Notes: a model not told the origin generated them from the sequence alone. DNA of 64,000 bases from Streptomyces zhihengii (GCF_016919245.1 NZ_JAFEJA010000001.1:3710001-3774000), one strand, 5' to 3'. Shown: positions 18,346 to 26,821, numbered from the stretch's first letter. Numbers and translations are program-made.

Positions 18346-18390
18346 CCCGCGACCCGCGGCGGCGCGTCCGACCCGCCGACCGGCGGCGGT

Positions 18391-18512
18391 GCGTCCGGTC
18401 GGCGTCCCGCTGCGGTACGTCCGGCCCGGGGCGGTGCGTATGACCTCCGGCGGTTCGTCCGAGCCGCGTCCAGGGCACTGCGTCCGGTCGGCGTCCCGCT
18501 GCGGTACGTCCG
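18391..18512. repeat. 33-bp direct repeat downstream of disA
   Basis: An identical 33-bp sequence occurs at 18391-18423 and 18480-18512. Its last part, GCGGTACGTC, also matches the last codons of disA (18334-18343), so three related copies surround the stop region. No coding potential is evident between them. Confidence 0.8.
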
Positions 18513-18550
18513 ATCCACCCGCGCGGCGCCCGTCGGCGTCCGCCCGTGGC

Positions 18551-18583
18551 GGAGGGGCCCCGGAATGATTCCGGGGCCCCTCC
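18551..18583. terminator. strong bidirectional terminator
   Basis: A perfect 16-bp stem with a single-base loop (18551-18566 GGAGGGGCCCCGGAAT with 18568-18583) lies between convergent disA and the next minus-strand gene. Confidence 0.85.
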
Positions 18584-18616
18584 GGCACGAGCGGGGCGGT
18601 CGCCCCGCGCTGTGCG

Positions 18617-19444
18617 TCAGTCCTGCTCCAGCCGGAACGACGCCGGCAGCACCTTCACGCCCGGGAACGATGCCTCCACCAGGTACGTACCGGGCCCGGC
18701 CCTGCCCGGCGAGGGCGTCGCGCAGCGGGCGACGCTGCGCTCGCGGTCCCAGTCGACGGTGTGGGTGATCGTGCCGTTGGCGGGGACGCGCAGCAGCAGC
18801 GGCGGAGCCGTGCGCGGGCAGTCGCGGGAGGACCAGACGTCCTCGTCCTCGCTGTCGGTCACGGTGAGCACGGCGGCCTTCGGGCCGAAGTCCGCCTTGC
18901 AGTCACCGGCCGAGGAGTTGGAGACCACGAGCTGGAACGACGGCTTCTCGCCCGACTCGTAGGAGACCTTGGTGGTGCGCAGGGTGAACTTCAGGTAGGC
19001 GGCCGAACAGTTGGGGAGCGAGGAGCCGGCCGGCACCTCGCGGCCGGGGCCGCCGCCGGACGTGCCGCCCGTGGCCGTGCCACCGCCGCCGCCGGAGCTG
19101 TCCTCGCCGGGCGCGCCCGTCGCGCCGGGGCTCGCGCCGCCGTCGCCGGATCCCGCCGACCCGCCGCCGCTCCCGCCCTCGTCGCCGGACTCGTCGCCGG
19201 ACTCGTCGCGTCCGCCCGGCTGTTGGCTGATCGCGGGCCCGGACTGGTCCGGCCCGGGGGTGATCGTGGGCGCGGGCGTGGGGCCCTTGCCGTCGGCCCG
19301 GTCCTTGTTCCCGCCACCGCCGCCGGAGGTGAAGGCCCAGACGATCAGCACGGCGAGCAGCGCGACGAACGACGCCGCTACAGCCCTCCGTCGCCAGTAG
19401 ATGGAGGAGGGAAGCGGCCCGATCGGATTGCGCAGAGATCCCAC
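18617..19444 (-). CDS. membrane-anchored protein with Ig-like C-terminus
   Basis: 275-aa protein, unnamed in my knowledge. It begins GSLRNPIGPLPSSIYWRRRA, then one membrane segment (about 22-40, VAASFVALLAVLIVWAFTS). A long Gly/Ser/Pro/Asp-rich linker encoded by repetitive DNA leads to an external beta-rich domain of about 130 residues with Cys pairs (LPNCSAAYLKFTLRTTKVSY, AGDCKADFGPKAAVLTVTD, SSRDCPRTAPPLLLRVPANG). The domain resembles an Ig-like or DUF4232-type fold. I prefer the GTG at 19444 because TAGAGT lies 7 nt upstream (leaderless) and the sequence becomes conserved-looking from there; GTG 19486 is the alternative. Function is unknown; an envelope structural or sensory role is likely. 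Confidence 0.8.
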   Translation of the reverse strand: MGSLRNPIGPLPSSIYWRRRAVAASFVALLAVLIVWAFTSGGGGGNKDRADGKGPTPAPTITPGPDQSGPAISQQPGGRDESGDESGDEGGSGGGSAGSGDGGASPGATGAPGEDSSGGGGGTATGGTSGGGPGREVPAGSSLPNCSAAYLKFTLRTTKVSYESGEKPSFQLVVSNSSAGDCKADFGPKAAVLTVTDSEDEDVWSSRDCPRTAPPLLLRVPANGTITHTVDWDRERSVARCATPSPGRAGPGTYLVEASFPGVKVLPASFRLEQD

Positions 19445-19665
19445 GGACCGAACTCTACGAGAGATCGTGGCCAACTCCCGCCCCACCCGCCGCCGGAGCG
19501 CGAAGTTCTGCCGATCATCGCACCTCCGATGATCATGACGGCGCTCCCGGGCCGCCCCTCCCCCGCCCGCGCCCCGGTCCCGGCCGGCCCCCCACCTTCG
19601 TCGGGGGTCGCCGTGGCCGATCGCCCAGGGTGACCACCCGCTGCGAGCGGGTACGGTCCGTGACC

Positions 19666-20310
19666 ATGGACAGCAGCATGACCCGCGATCTCTACCGCGA
19701 CATCACCGACTTCGCCCACTCCACGCCCTCGTGGTTCCAGCACCTCGCCGAACTCTGGACGGAGGCGGGGCTGTTGCTCTTCGGCGCCCTCTACGTCGTG
19801 GCCTGGTGGCGTGCCCGGACCGGATCCGCCCGGTCCATAGCCCTCGCCGTGCTCGCGCCCCTCGCCACGGCGGTCGGGTACGTGGTCAGCGAGTCGCTCA
19901 AGTCGGTCGTGGACGAGGAGCGTCCCTGCCGCACGGTCACCGAGGCGGTCGCCTCGGTGTCGGCCTGCCCGCCGTACGGCGACTGGTCCTTCCCCAGCAA
20001 CCACTCCGCCATCGCCGGCGCCGCGGCCCTCGCCCTGGCCCTCGCGTGGCCGAGGATCGGCTGGCTGACGGTGCCGATGGCCGTGCTGATGGCGTTCTCC
20101 CGGGTCTTCGTCGGCGTGCACTACCCCCATGACGTGGCGGCCGGCCTCGTCCTCGGCGCGCTCGTCGCCGCGGGGTCCGTCCTGGCGCTGCGCCGGCCCG
20201 CCGAGGCGCTGCTGGGGACGATGCGCACCAGTGACACGGGCCTCGTCCGCTGGTTCGCGGGGCCGGGCCACGCCGAGCAGACGGTTCCTCCCCGTCCGGG
20301 CCGCGCCTGA
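19666..20310 (+). CDS. PAP2 family membrane phosphatase
   Basis: 214-aa integral membrane phosphatase of the PAP2/BcrC type, with five to six hydrophobic segments. The three catalytic motifs are present: KSVVDEERPC (KxxxxxxRP), FPSNHSAIAG (PSNH, cleft His) and SRVFVGVHYPHDVAAG (SRxxxxxHxxxD). Likely substrates are lipid pyrophosphates such as undecaprenyl pyrophosphate or phosphatidic acid. An ATG at 19666 follows TACGGT by 8 nt; a GTG at 19630 would add 12 residues. It is a single gene. The last bases of the gene recur twice downstream as direct repeats. Confidence 0.9.
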   Translation: MDSSMTRDLYRDITDFAHSTPSWFQHLAELWTEAGLLLFGALYVVAWWRARTGSARSIALAVLAPLATAVGYVVSESLKSVVDEERPCRTVTEAVASVSACPPYGDWSFPSNHSAIAGAAALALALAWPRIGWLTVPMAVLMAFSRVFVGVHYPHDVAAGLVLGALVAAGSVLALRRPAEALLGTMRTSDTGLVRWFAGPGHAEQTVPPRPGRA

Positions 20311-20387
20311 GCAAACGGTCCGGCACCGCCGGGCCGCGTCCGCCCCGGACGGATCGGCACCGCCCCCGCCGCGCCTGAGCAAACGGT
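20301..20387. repeat. 19-bp direct repeat spanning the PAP2 stop codon
   Basis: CCGCGCCTGAGCAAACGGT occurs at 20301-20319, where the TGA is the stop codon of the PAP2 gene, and again at 20369-20387. A third related copy (GAGCAGACGGTTC, about 20275) lies within the last codons of the gene. Confidence 0.85.
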
Positions 20388-20487
20388 TCGCCACCGCCCG
20401 GCCGCGTCCGCCCGGGCGGTCCGGCACCGCCCGGGGCGGCCGGTATGCGCCATCCGCCTGCCGGGGCGTGCCAGGATCGTCAGTGCC

Positions 20488-21417
20488 ATGACTGCCACCC
20501 ACGCATCCCAGACGTCCCCCGCCGCCGACCCCGCCGCCCTTCATCTGCCGGTGATCGCCTGGTTCGAGCAGCACGCCCGCGATCTGCCCTGGCGCCGGCC
20601 CGAAGCCGGCGCCTGGGGCGTGATGGTCAGCGAGTTCATGCTCCAGCAGACACCGGTCAGCCGCGTGCTGCCCGTGTACGAGCAGTGGCTGGCCCGCTGG
20701 CCGCGCCCCGCCGACCTGGCGGCCGAGGCGCCGGGCGAGGCCGTCCGCGCCTGGGGCCGGCTCGGCTATCCGCGCCGTGCGCTGCGTCTGCACGGCGCCG
20801 CGCAGGCGATAGCGGAACGGCACGGCGGCGAGGTGCCGAGCGATCACGCCCAGTTGCTCGCCCTGCCGGGCATCGGCGAGTACACGGCGGCCGCGGTGGC
20901 CTCCTTCGCCTACGGACAGCGGCACGCGGTGCTCGACACCAATGTGCGCCGGGTGTTCGCGCGTGCCGCGACCGGCGTCCAGTACCCGCCGACCGCCACC
21001 ACCGCCGCCGAGCGCCGGCTCGCGCGGGCGCTGCTCCCCGAGGAGGAGGGGACGGCGGCACGCTGGGCGGCCGCGTCGATGGAACTGGGCGCGCTGGTGT
21101 GCACGGCGCGCAACGAGGAGTGCGGGCGCTGCCCGATCGCGGCGCAGTGCGCCTGGCGGCTGGCGGGCAAGCCCGCGCACGACGGCCCGGCACGCCGCGG
21201 CCAGACGTACGCGGGCACCGACCGGCAGGTGCGCGGGCGGCTGCTGGCCGTACTGCGAGACGCTCCGGGCTCGGTGCCCCAGTCGGCGCTGGACGCCGTC
21301 TGGCCCGAACCGGTGCAGCGCGGGCGGGCACTGGACGGGCTGGTGTCGGACGGGCTGGTCGAACCGCTGGAGGGCGGGCGCTACCGGCTGCCGGCCGGCC
21401 CGCCGGTCACCGGCTGA
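20488..21417 (+). CDS. mutY: A/G-specific adenine DNA glycosylase
   Basis: 309-aa base-excision repair enzyme that removes adenine opposite 8-oxoguanine. The catalytic Glu lies in VMVSEFMLQQTPVSRVLP. The helix-hairpin-helix is ALPGIGEYTAAAVASFAYG and the catalytic Asp is in AVLDTNVRRVF. The 4Fe-4S ligands follow C-x6-C-x2-C-x5-C in CTARNEECGRCPIAAQC. The family's MutT-like C-terminal domain, about 120 residues in E. coli, is replaced by about 80 residues that resemble a small winged helix, as in many actinobacteria. It stands alone between the PAP2 gene and the sigE operon. Confidence 0.94.
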   Translation: MTATHASQTSPAADPAALHLPVIAWFEQHARDLPWRRPEAGAWGVMVSEFMLQQTPVSRVLPVYEQWLARWPRPADLAAEAPGEAVRAWGRLGYPRRALRLHGAAQAIAERHGGEVPSDHAQLLALPGIGEYTAAAVASFAYGQRHAVLDTNVRRVFARAATGVQYPPTATTAAERRLARALLPEEEGTAARWAAASMELGALVCTARNEECGRCPIAAQCAWRLAGKPAHDGPARRGQTYAGTDRQVRGRLLAVLRDAPGSVPQSALDAVWPEPVQRGRALDGLVSDGLVEPLEGGRYRLPAGPPVTG

Positions 21418-21459
21418 CCCGCGCCGAACGCGTGTTCCTACCCGGCCTCCACCCCGGGT

Positions 21460-21485
21460 GAAACCTCCGCTGTTACACAACCGAT
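21460..21485 (+). promoter_or_regulatory. candidate ECF-type promoter of sigE
   Basis: GAAACC (21460-21465), 16 nt, then CGAT (21482-21485) resembles the ECF sigma-E pattern GAAC(C)-N16-CGTC/T but is not exact. It lies about 110 bases before the sigE start. In S. coelicolor, sigE is expressed mainly from a promoter dependent on the CseB regulator, so a CseB site should also be near; I cannot identify it. Confidence 0.35.
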
Positions 21486-21593
21486 GGACGGCCGTGCGCC
21501 CTTGGACGGCTCGCGCGCACAGCGCCGTGACACGCCCTTCGTAGCTTCTTGTCCTGCAAGGACACGGGGATTCACGGGGCGGAGGCGATCGGC

Positions 21594-22163
21594 ATGGCGC
21601 ACGGCGAGGTGCTCGAATTCGAGGAGTACGTACGGACCCGGCAGGAGGCGCTGCTGCGCAGTGCGCGACGGCTGGTGCCCGACCCCGTCGAGGCGCAGGA
21701 CCTGCTCCAGACCGCGCTGGTGCGCACCTACGGCCGCTGGGACGGCATCGCGGACAAGTCGCTCGCGGACGCCTACCTGCGCCGCGTGATGATCAACACG
21801 CGGACCGAGTGGTGGCGCGCCCGCCGTCTGGAGGAGGTCCCGACCGAGCAGCTCCCGGAGTCCGCCGTGGAGGACGGCACCGAGCAGCACGCCGACCGCG
21901 CCCTGCTGATCGAGGCGCTGAAGGTGCTCGCGCCCAAGCAGCGCAGCGTCGTCGTGCTGCGTCACTGGGAGCAGATGAGCACCGAGGAGACCGCTGCCGC
22001 GCTGGGCATGTCGGCGGGTACGGTGAAGAGCACGCTGCACCGGGCACTCGCGAAGCTCCGCCAGGAGCTCCGGTCACGGGACCTGGACGGCCGCGCCGCG
22101 GAGCGCGCCGGGACGCGGCGTACCCACCACGGCGAACGGGAGCGGGAGCGGTGCGCGGCCTGA
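21594..22163 (+). CDS. sigE: ECF sigma factor SigE (envelope stress)
   Basis: 189-aa extracytoplasmic-function sigma factor. Region 2 includes GEVLEFEEYVRTRQEALLRS and VPDPVEAQDLLQTALVRTYG. Region 4 is LKVLAPKQRSVVVLRHWEQM followed by the helix-turn-helix STEETAAALGMSAGTVKSTL. It directs RNA polymerase to cell-envelope genes when the CseBC system senses wall damage. The start ATG at 21594 has GGAGGCGATCGGC upstream; an upstream ATG at 21549 has no ribosome binding site. There is no linked anti-sigma factor, in line with control at the level of transcription. The C-terminal extension of about 20 residues is charged and overlaps the start of cseA by 13 bp. Confidence 0.96.
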   Translation: MAHGEVLEFEEYVRTRQEALLRSARRLVPDPVEAQDLLQTALVRTYGRWDGIADKSLADAYLRRVMINTRTEWWRARRLEEVPTEQLPESAVEDGTEQHADRALLIEALKVLAPKQRSVVVLRHWEQMSTEETAAALGMSAGTVKSTLHRALAKLRQELRSRDLDGRAAERAGTRRTHHGERERERCAA

Positions 22164-22816
22164 CAGGCACGGACGGCGGCAGAGGCAGGGCGGGCGGTGC
22201 GGCGGCGGCCGGACTGGTCGCCCTCGCGCTGCTGGGGGCGGGCTGCTCGACCGGCGGCTCGGGGCTCCAGGACGAGGGGGCGGCGCCGTCGGAGGCGGCC
22301 TCCAAGGCGACGCCCTCCCCGGCGCCCTCGGGGACGGCGGGGCACTTCACCGGCGGCGTCGACGCGGTGGACCTGCTCCGCAAGGACCCGAAGGTCAGCG
22401 CCCGGGTCAAGGCGGATCTGCGGCCGTGCGGCCGCGACGCGTACCCGGTGGACACCTCGTACGGCGTCCTCACCGGCGGATCGGTCCCCGACGTCGTGGT
22501 GAACGTGATGACCTGCGGCGACGCCGTGGGCATGGGCACCTACGTCTACCGGGGCACGGGCGGTTCCTACGAGAACGTCTTCTCCGTCGAGGAACCCGCG
22601 GTCTACTCGGCCATCGACCGGGGCGACCTGGTGGTGACCAAGCAGGTGTACGCGAAGGCCGACCCGGTCGACGACCCGTCGGGCGAGGAGATCATCACGT
22701 ACCGCTGGTCGGCCGGGAAGTTCGCCCAGCAGTACTGGGTGCGCAACGAGTACAGCCGGGCCGTCGGGGAGGGCGAGGTCGTGGCCTCCGAGGCCCCCGC
22801 CCCGGAGGGCGGCTGA
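22151..22816 (+). CDS. cseA: CseA lipoprotein, modulator of SigE
   Basis: 221-aa exported lipoprotein, second gene of the sigE operon. The N-terminal hydrophobic stretch AAAAGLVALALLGAGCSTG ends in a lipobox with Gly instead of the usual Leu at position -3. A Ser/Ala/Pro linker leads to a domain with CGRDAYPVDTSYGVLTGGSV and VVNVMTCGDAVGMGTYVYRG, containing a probable Cys pair. In S. coelicolor, loss of CseA raises sigE expression, so it is a negative modulator at the membrane outer face. The GTG start at 22151 lies inside the end of sigE, implying translational coupling. Most sigE transcripts in S. coelicolor end before cseA. Confidence 0.92.
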   Translation: MRGLTGTDGGRGRAGGAAAAGLVALALLGAGCSTGGSGLQDEGAAPSEAASKATPSPAPSGTAGHFTGGVDAVDLLRKDPKVSARVKADLRPCGRDAYPVDTSYGVLTGGSVPDVVVNVMTCGDAVGMGTYVYRGTGGSYENVFSVEEPAVYSAIDRGDLVVTKQVYAKADPVDDPSGEEIITYRWSAGKFAQQYWVRNEYSRAVGEGEVVASEAPAPEGG

Positions 22817-22893
22817 CCGCTCGCGCGGGCGTACCGCGCCGCACGACCCCTTGGACCGCCGGCCCGCTGCCGGCCGAGAACGGAAGCTGACGG

Positions 22894-23586
22894 ATGGCCG
22901 AGACCCATGTCCTGTTCGTCGAGGACGACGACGTGATCCGCGAGGCCACCCAGCTCGCCCTGGAGCGGGTCGGATTCCAGGTGACCGCGGTGCCCGACGG
23001 GCTGGCGGGCCTGGAGGCGTTCCGCGCGGACCGGCCCGACATCGCCCTGCTCGACGTGATGGTGCCCGGCCTCGACGGGGTGAGCCTGTGCCGCAGGATC
23101 CGCGACGAGTCGACCGTGCCCGTGATCATGCTGTCGGCCCGCGCCGACTCGATCGACGTGGTGCTCGGCCTGGAGGCCGGCGCGGACGACTACGTGACCA
23201 AGCCGTTCGACGGCGCCGTGCTGGTGGCCCGGATCCGTGCGGTGCTGCGGCGGTTCGGCCACGCGGGCGGCGCACCGGCGGCCGGCGGCCGCGAGGAGGA
23301 CGGCACGCTCGTCTTCGGCGACGTGGCGATCGACACCGAGGGCATGGAGGTCCGCCGGGACGGCGCCCCGGTCGCGCTGACGCCGACCGAGATGCGGCTG
23401 CTGCTGGAGTTCTCGGCCGCCCCGGGCACCGTGCTCTCCCGCGACAAGCTGCTGGAGCGCGTCTGGGACTACGGCTGGGGCGGCGACACCCGTGTCGTGG
23501 ACGTCCATGTGCAGCGGCTGCGCACCAAGATCGGCCAGGACCGGATCGAGACGGTCCGCGGCTTCGGCTACAAGCTCAGGGCATGA
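22894..23586 (+). CDS. cseB: response regulator CseB
   Basis: 230-aa OmpR/PhoB-type response regulator that activates sigE transcription after phosphorylation by CseC. The acidic pocket is VLFVEDDDVIREA, the phosphoacceptor Asp is in IALLDVMVPGLDG (about residue 53), and the conserved Lys is in VTKPFDGAVL. The C-terminal winged helix contains LTPTEMRLLLEFSAAPGTVL and TRVVDVHVQRLRTKIG. ATG at 22894 has GGAAGC 8 nt upstream. The stop overlaps the cseC start by 4 bp (ATGA). Confidence 0.96.
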   Translation: MAETHVLFVEDDDVIREATQLALERVGFQVTAVPDGLAGLEAFRADRPDIALLDVMVPGLDGVSLCRRIRDESTVPVIMLSARADSIDVVLGLEAGADDYVTKPFDGAVLVARIRAVLRRFGHAGGAPAAGGREEDGTLVFGDVAIDTEGMEVRRDGAPVALTPTEMRLLLEFSAAPGTVLSRDKLLERVWDYGWGGDTRVVDVHVQRLRTKIGQDRIETVRGFGYKLRA

Positions 23587-24914
23587 GCGCGGCGGCCGTG
23601 AGACGTCCCGCGCTGCGGACCGGTGTCCGCTGGAAGATCAGTGTCGCGATCGCCGCCGTCGGCGCGCTCATCGCCATGGCGCTCAGCCTGGTGGTGCACA
23701 ACGCCGCCAGGGTCTCCATGCTCGACAACGCGCGCGATGTGCAGATGGACCGGCTGCTGCTCGCCCAGCGCTGGTACGAGACCTCCAAGAACCGCGACCC
23801 CCGCTTCAACAGCAAGATCAACGACCCCGCGCTCCCCGCGGAACTCCAGCGTCTGGTGCGCGACGGCCGGCGCGGCAGCTTCGTCGAGGACCGCGACGGC
23901 GCACCCGAGATCTGGGCGGCGGTACCGCTGGCCAACGGGGACGTGCTCTCGCTGCACACCGAGTTCACCGGGCGCAGCGCCACCGTGATGAAGGACCTCG
24001 ACCGGGCGCTGATCATCGGGTCGGTGGCGGTCGTCTTCGGCGGTTCGGCGCTCGGGGTGCTGATCGGCGGGCAGCTCTCGCGCCGGCTGCGCAAGGCGGC
24101 GGCCGCCGCCCGCAACGTGGCCCGGGGCAACACCGAGGTCCGGGTCAGGGACGCGATCGGCGGAGTCGTGCGCGACGAGACCGACGACCTGGCCCGCGCG
24201 GTGGACGCCCTGACCGACGCCCTCCAGGCCCGGATCGACGCCGAGCGCCGGGTCACCGCGGACATCGCGCACGAGCTGCGCACCCCGGTGACGGGGCTGC
24301 TGACCGCGGCCGAGCTGCTGCCGCCCGGCCGCCCCAGCGAGCTGGTGCGGGACCGGGCGCAGGCGATGCGCACGCTGGTCGAGGACGTGCTGGAGGTGGC
24401 CCGGCTGGACAGCGCGTCGGAGCGGGCCGAGCTCCAGGAGATCCAGCTCGGGGAGTTCGTGGCGCGGCGGGTGCGGTCGCTGCACCCGGACGCGGTGATC
24501 CGGATCGTCCACGAGTCGTGGGTGAGCACCGATCCGCGCCGGCTCGAACGCATCCTCGGCAATCTGCTGACCAACGCCGTGAAGTACGGCGGCGGGCCCG
24601 TCGAGGTCACCGTCGAGGGGCGGGTCGTGCGGGTGCGGGACCATGGGCCCGGCTTCCCGGAGGACCTGCTCCGGGAGGGTCCCAGCCGCTTCCGCACGGG
24701 AGCGAGCGACCGGGCGGGGACCGGGCACGGGCTGGGGCTCACGATCGCCGCGGGCCAGGCGCGGGTCCTCGGGGCGCGGCTGACCTTCCGCAACGCGGCC
24801 CCGGGCGGCACCACGCCGATCGGGACGTCCGGCGGCGCGATCGCGGTGCTGTGGCTCCCCGAGCACGCGCCCACCACGACCGGCAGCTTCCCGATCCTGG
24901 AGCTGGACGACTGA
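23583..24914 (+). CDS. cseC: sensor histidine kinase CseC
   Basis: 443-aa membrane histidine kinase that senses cell-wall damage, for example by lysozyme or wall-active antibiotics. The first membrane segment is about residues 20-40 (ISVAIAAVGALIAMALSLVV) and the second is about 140-160. The external sensor between them spans about 100 residues. A HAMP region leads to the phosphoacceptor His in ADIAHELRTPVTG (about 230). ATPase boxes are N (ILGNLLTNAVKYG), G1 (VRDHGPGFPEDL) and G2 (GTGHGLGLTIA). It is translationally coupled to cseB. It is the last gene of the operon, followed by a repeated hairpin array. Confidence 0.96.
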   Translation: MSAAAVRRPALRTGVRWKISVAIAAVGALIAMALSLVVHNAARVSMLDNARDVQMDRLLLAQRWYETSKNRDPRFNSKINDPALPAELQRLVRDGRRGSFVEDRDGAPEIWAAVPLANGDVLSLHTEFTGRSATVMKDLDRALIIGSVAVVFGGSALGVLIGGQLSRRLRKAAAAARNVARGNTEVRVRDAIGGVVRDETDDLARAVDALTDALQARIDAERRVTADIAHELRTPVTGLLTAAELLPPGRPSELVRDRAQAMRTLVEDVLEVARLDSASERAELQEIQLGEFVARRVRSLHPDAVIRIVHESWVSTDPRRLERILGNLLTNAVKYGGGPVEVTVEGRVVRVRDHGPGFPEDLLREGPSRFRTGASDRAGTGHGLGLTIAAGQARVLGARLTFRNAAPGGTTPIGTSGGAIAVLWLPEHAPTTTGSFPILELDD

Positions 24915-24920
24915 ACGCGA

Positions 24921-25132
24921 GCGGCCCGGGCCTCCGTCGGGAGACCCGGGCCGGGGTGCACGTGGCGGGGGCCTTCGCCGGAAGACCCCCGCCGGGACGT
25001 GCGCGGCGGGGGACCTCCGTCCGGAGACCCGGACCGGCGTGTGCGGCCCGGGCCTCCGTCGGGAGACCCGGGCCGGGGTGCACGTGGCGGGGACCTTCGC
25101 CGGAAGACCCCCGCCGGGACGTGCGCGGCGGG
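24921..25132. terminator. duplicated hairpin array between cseC and MFS gene
   Basis: A 90-bp block at 24921-25010 is repeated at 25043-25132 with a single visible mismatch. Each copy holds two strong hairpins: GCCCGGG...CCCGGGC and GGCGGGG...CCCCGCC around a CTTCGCCGGAAG core. A related partial hairpin lies between the copies. The array separates convergent cseC and the MFS gene and reaches the stop codon of the latter. Confidence 0.85.
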
Positions 25133-26731
25133 TCAGACCCGCTCGGTGACCTTGCCGGGGGTCCCGTCGGCGGCCGGGGCCGCCGGGGCCGCGGGGCCGG
25201 CGCCCCGCAGCGGCACCTCCTTGACGAAGAAGGAGGCCACGAGGGCGACGACCGCCACCGATCCGCCGACCAGGAACGCCGCGTGGGTGCCCGAGGCGAC
25301 GGCGTACTCGTACGCCTCGCGCAGGGCGTCGGGGAGCTTGGCGAGGCTCGCCGCGTCGAGCTGGGCGGACCCGGCGGTCGCCTCGGCGCCGCCCCGTGCG
25401 GCCATCTCGTCCTCCACCCGGCCGGTGAACAGGGCACCCATCACGGCCACGCCGAAGGAGCTGCCGAGCGTCCGGAAGAGGGTGGCGCCCGAGGACGCGA
25501 CGCCCATGTCCTTCATCTCGACGCTGTTCTGCGCGACCAGCATGGTGATCTGCATCAGGAAGCCCATGCCGGCGCCGAGGACGGCCATGTAGACGCCCGA
25601 GGTGAACCGCGAGGTGCCGGTGTCCATGGTGGCCAGCAGGAAGAGGCCGGTGATCATCAGGGCGCTGCCCGCGATGGGGAAGAGCCGGTACCTGCCGGTG
25701 CTGGTGGTGATCCGGCCGGCGATCATCGAGACGACGAGCATGGCGCCCAGCATCGGCAGCAGGAGCAGTCCGGAGTTGGTGGCGGAGGCGCCCTGCACCG
25801 ACTGCTGGAACAGCGGCAGGAAGAGCACCGCTCCGAACATCACGAAGCCGGTGAAGAAGCCGATCACCGCCATCAGCGAGAAGTTGCGGCTGCGGAAGAT
25901 GTGCAGCGGCATGATCGGCTCGGCGGCGCGTGCCTCGACGAACAGGAAGCCGACGAGCGAGGCGATGCCGATGGCCGACAGCTCCATGATCACGGCCGAG
26001 GTCCAGGCGTACTCGGTGCCGCCCCAGGTGGTGACGAGCACGATGGCCGTGATGCCGACGGTGAGCAGCGCGGCGCCCAGGTAGTCGATCCGGGCGGTGC
26101 TGCGCGGCTTCCTCGGCAGGTGGAGCACGGCGGTGACCATGGCCAGCGCGACGGCGCCGAGCGGCAGGTTGATGTAGAAGCTCCAGCGCCAGCCGAGGTG
26201 GTCGGTGATGGTGCCGCCGACCAGCGGGCCGCCGATCATGGCGACGGCCATGATGCCGGCCATCATGCCCTGGTACCGGCCGCGCTCACGGGGCGGCACC
26301 AGGTCTCCGATGATCGCCATGACGCCGACCATGAGACCGCCGGCGCCGAGGCCCTGGACGGCGCGGAAGCCGATGAGCTGGCCCATGTCCTGGGCCATGC
26401 CGCTGGTGACCGAGCCGATCAGGAAGATGACGATCGACAGCAGGAACACGCCCTTGCGGCCGTAGAGGTCGCCGAGCTTGCCCCAGATCGGGGTGGAGGC
26501 GGCCGTCGCCAGGGTGTACGAGGTGACCACCCAGGACAGATGTTCCAGTCCGCCGAGCTCGCCGACGATGGTGGGCATCGCGGTGCCCACGATCATGTTG
26601 TCGAGCATGGCGAGCAGCATGGCGATCATCAGGGCGAACATCACCGTCCGCACGCTGCGCTGCGGCTTTCCGCCGTCCCCTGGGCCGCTTCCGGCGGCCT
26701 CCGCCGCCTTGTCCTGTGCCGTGTCGGCCAT
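25133..26731 (-). CDS. DHA2-family MFS drug exporter
   Basis: About 532-aa, 14-helix proton-driven exporter of the EmrB/QacA type. Family motifs include LAMLDNMIVGTAMPTIVGEL (motif D1), GKLGDLYGRKGVFL (motif A) and GLGAGGLMVGVMAIIGD (motif C). A hydrophilic N-terminus with PGDGGKPQRS precedes helix 1. Export of hydrophobic drugs or metabolites is expected; the substrate is unknown. ATG at 26731 has GGGGAGACGGGG upstream; a GTG at 26752 would add 7 residues. It is divergent from a TetR gene, and a 22-bp inverted repeat covers both promoters, so the TetR protein is almost certainly its repressor. Confidence 0.93.
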   Translation of the reverse strand: MADTAQDKAAEAAGSGPGDGGKPQRSVRTVMFALMIAMLLAMLDNMIVGTAMPTIVGELGGLEHLSWVVTSYTLATAASTPIWGKLGDLYGRKGVFLLSIVIFLIGSVTSGMAQDMGQLIGFRAVQGLGAGGLMVGVMAIIGDLVPPRERGRYQGMMAGIMAVAMIGGPLVGGTITDHLGWRWSFYINLPLGAVALAMVTAVLHLPRKPRSTARIDYLGAALLTVGITAIVLVTTWGGTEYAWTSAVIMELSAIGIASLVGFLFVEARAAEPIMPLHIFRSRNFSLMAVIGFFTGFVMFGAVLFLPLFQQSVQGASATNSGLLLLPMLGAMLVVSMIAGRITTSTGRYRLFPIAGSALMITGLFLLATMDTGTSRFTSGVYMAVLGAGMGFLMQITMLVAQNSVEMKDMGVASSGATLFRTLGSSFGVAVMGALFTGRVEDEMAARGGAEATAGSAQLDAASLAKLPDALREAYEYAVASGTHAAFLVGGSVAVVALVASFFVKEVPLRGAGPAAPAAPAADGTPGKVTERV

Positions 26732-26750
26732 GGTCCCCGTCTCCCCTGCC

Positions 26751-26821
26751 ACTTACTTGTCGCCCGGCTAGTTACTACACTGGGGAAGGTAGACCCCCGA
26801 CTAGCCGGGCGTCAAGTAAGT
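26751..26821. promoter_or_regulatory. mirrored operators and divergent promoters, MFS/TetR
   Basis: Two 22-bp arms, 26751-26772 and 26800-26821, are inverted copies with one mismatch; the shared core is ACTTACTTG-n-CGCCCGGCTAGT. The MFS promoter on the minus strand reads TTGACG (26810-26815), 18 nt, TACCTT (26786-26791). The TetR promoter on the plus strand may be TTACTT (26753-26758), 17 nt, TACACT (26776-26781). Each -35 lies inside one arm, so a bound repressor would silence both genes. Confidence 0.8.
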
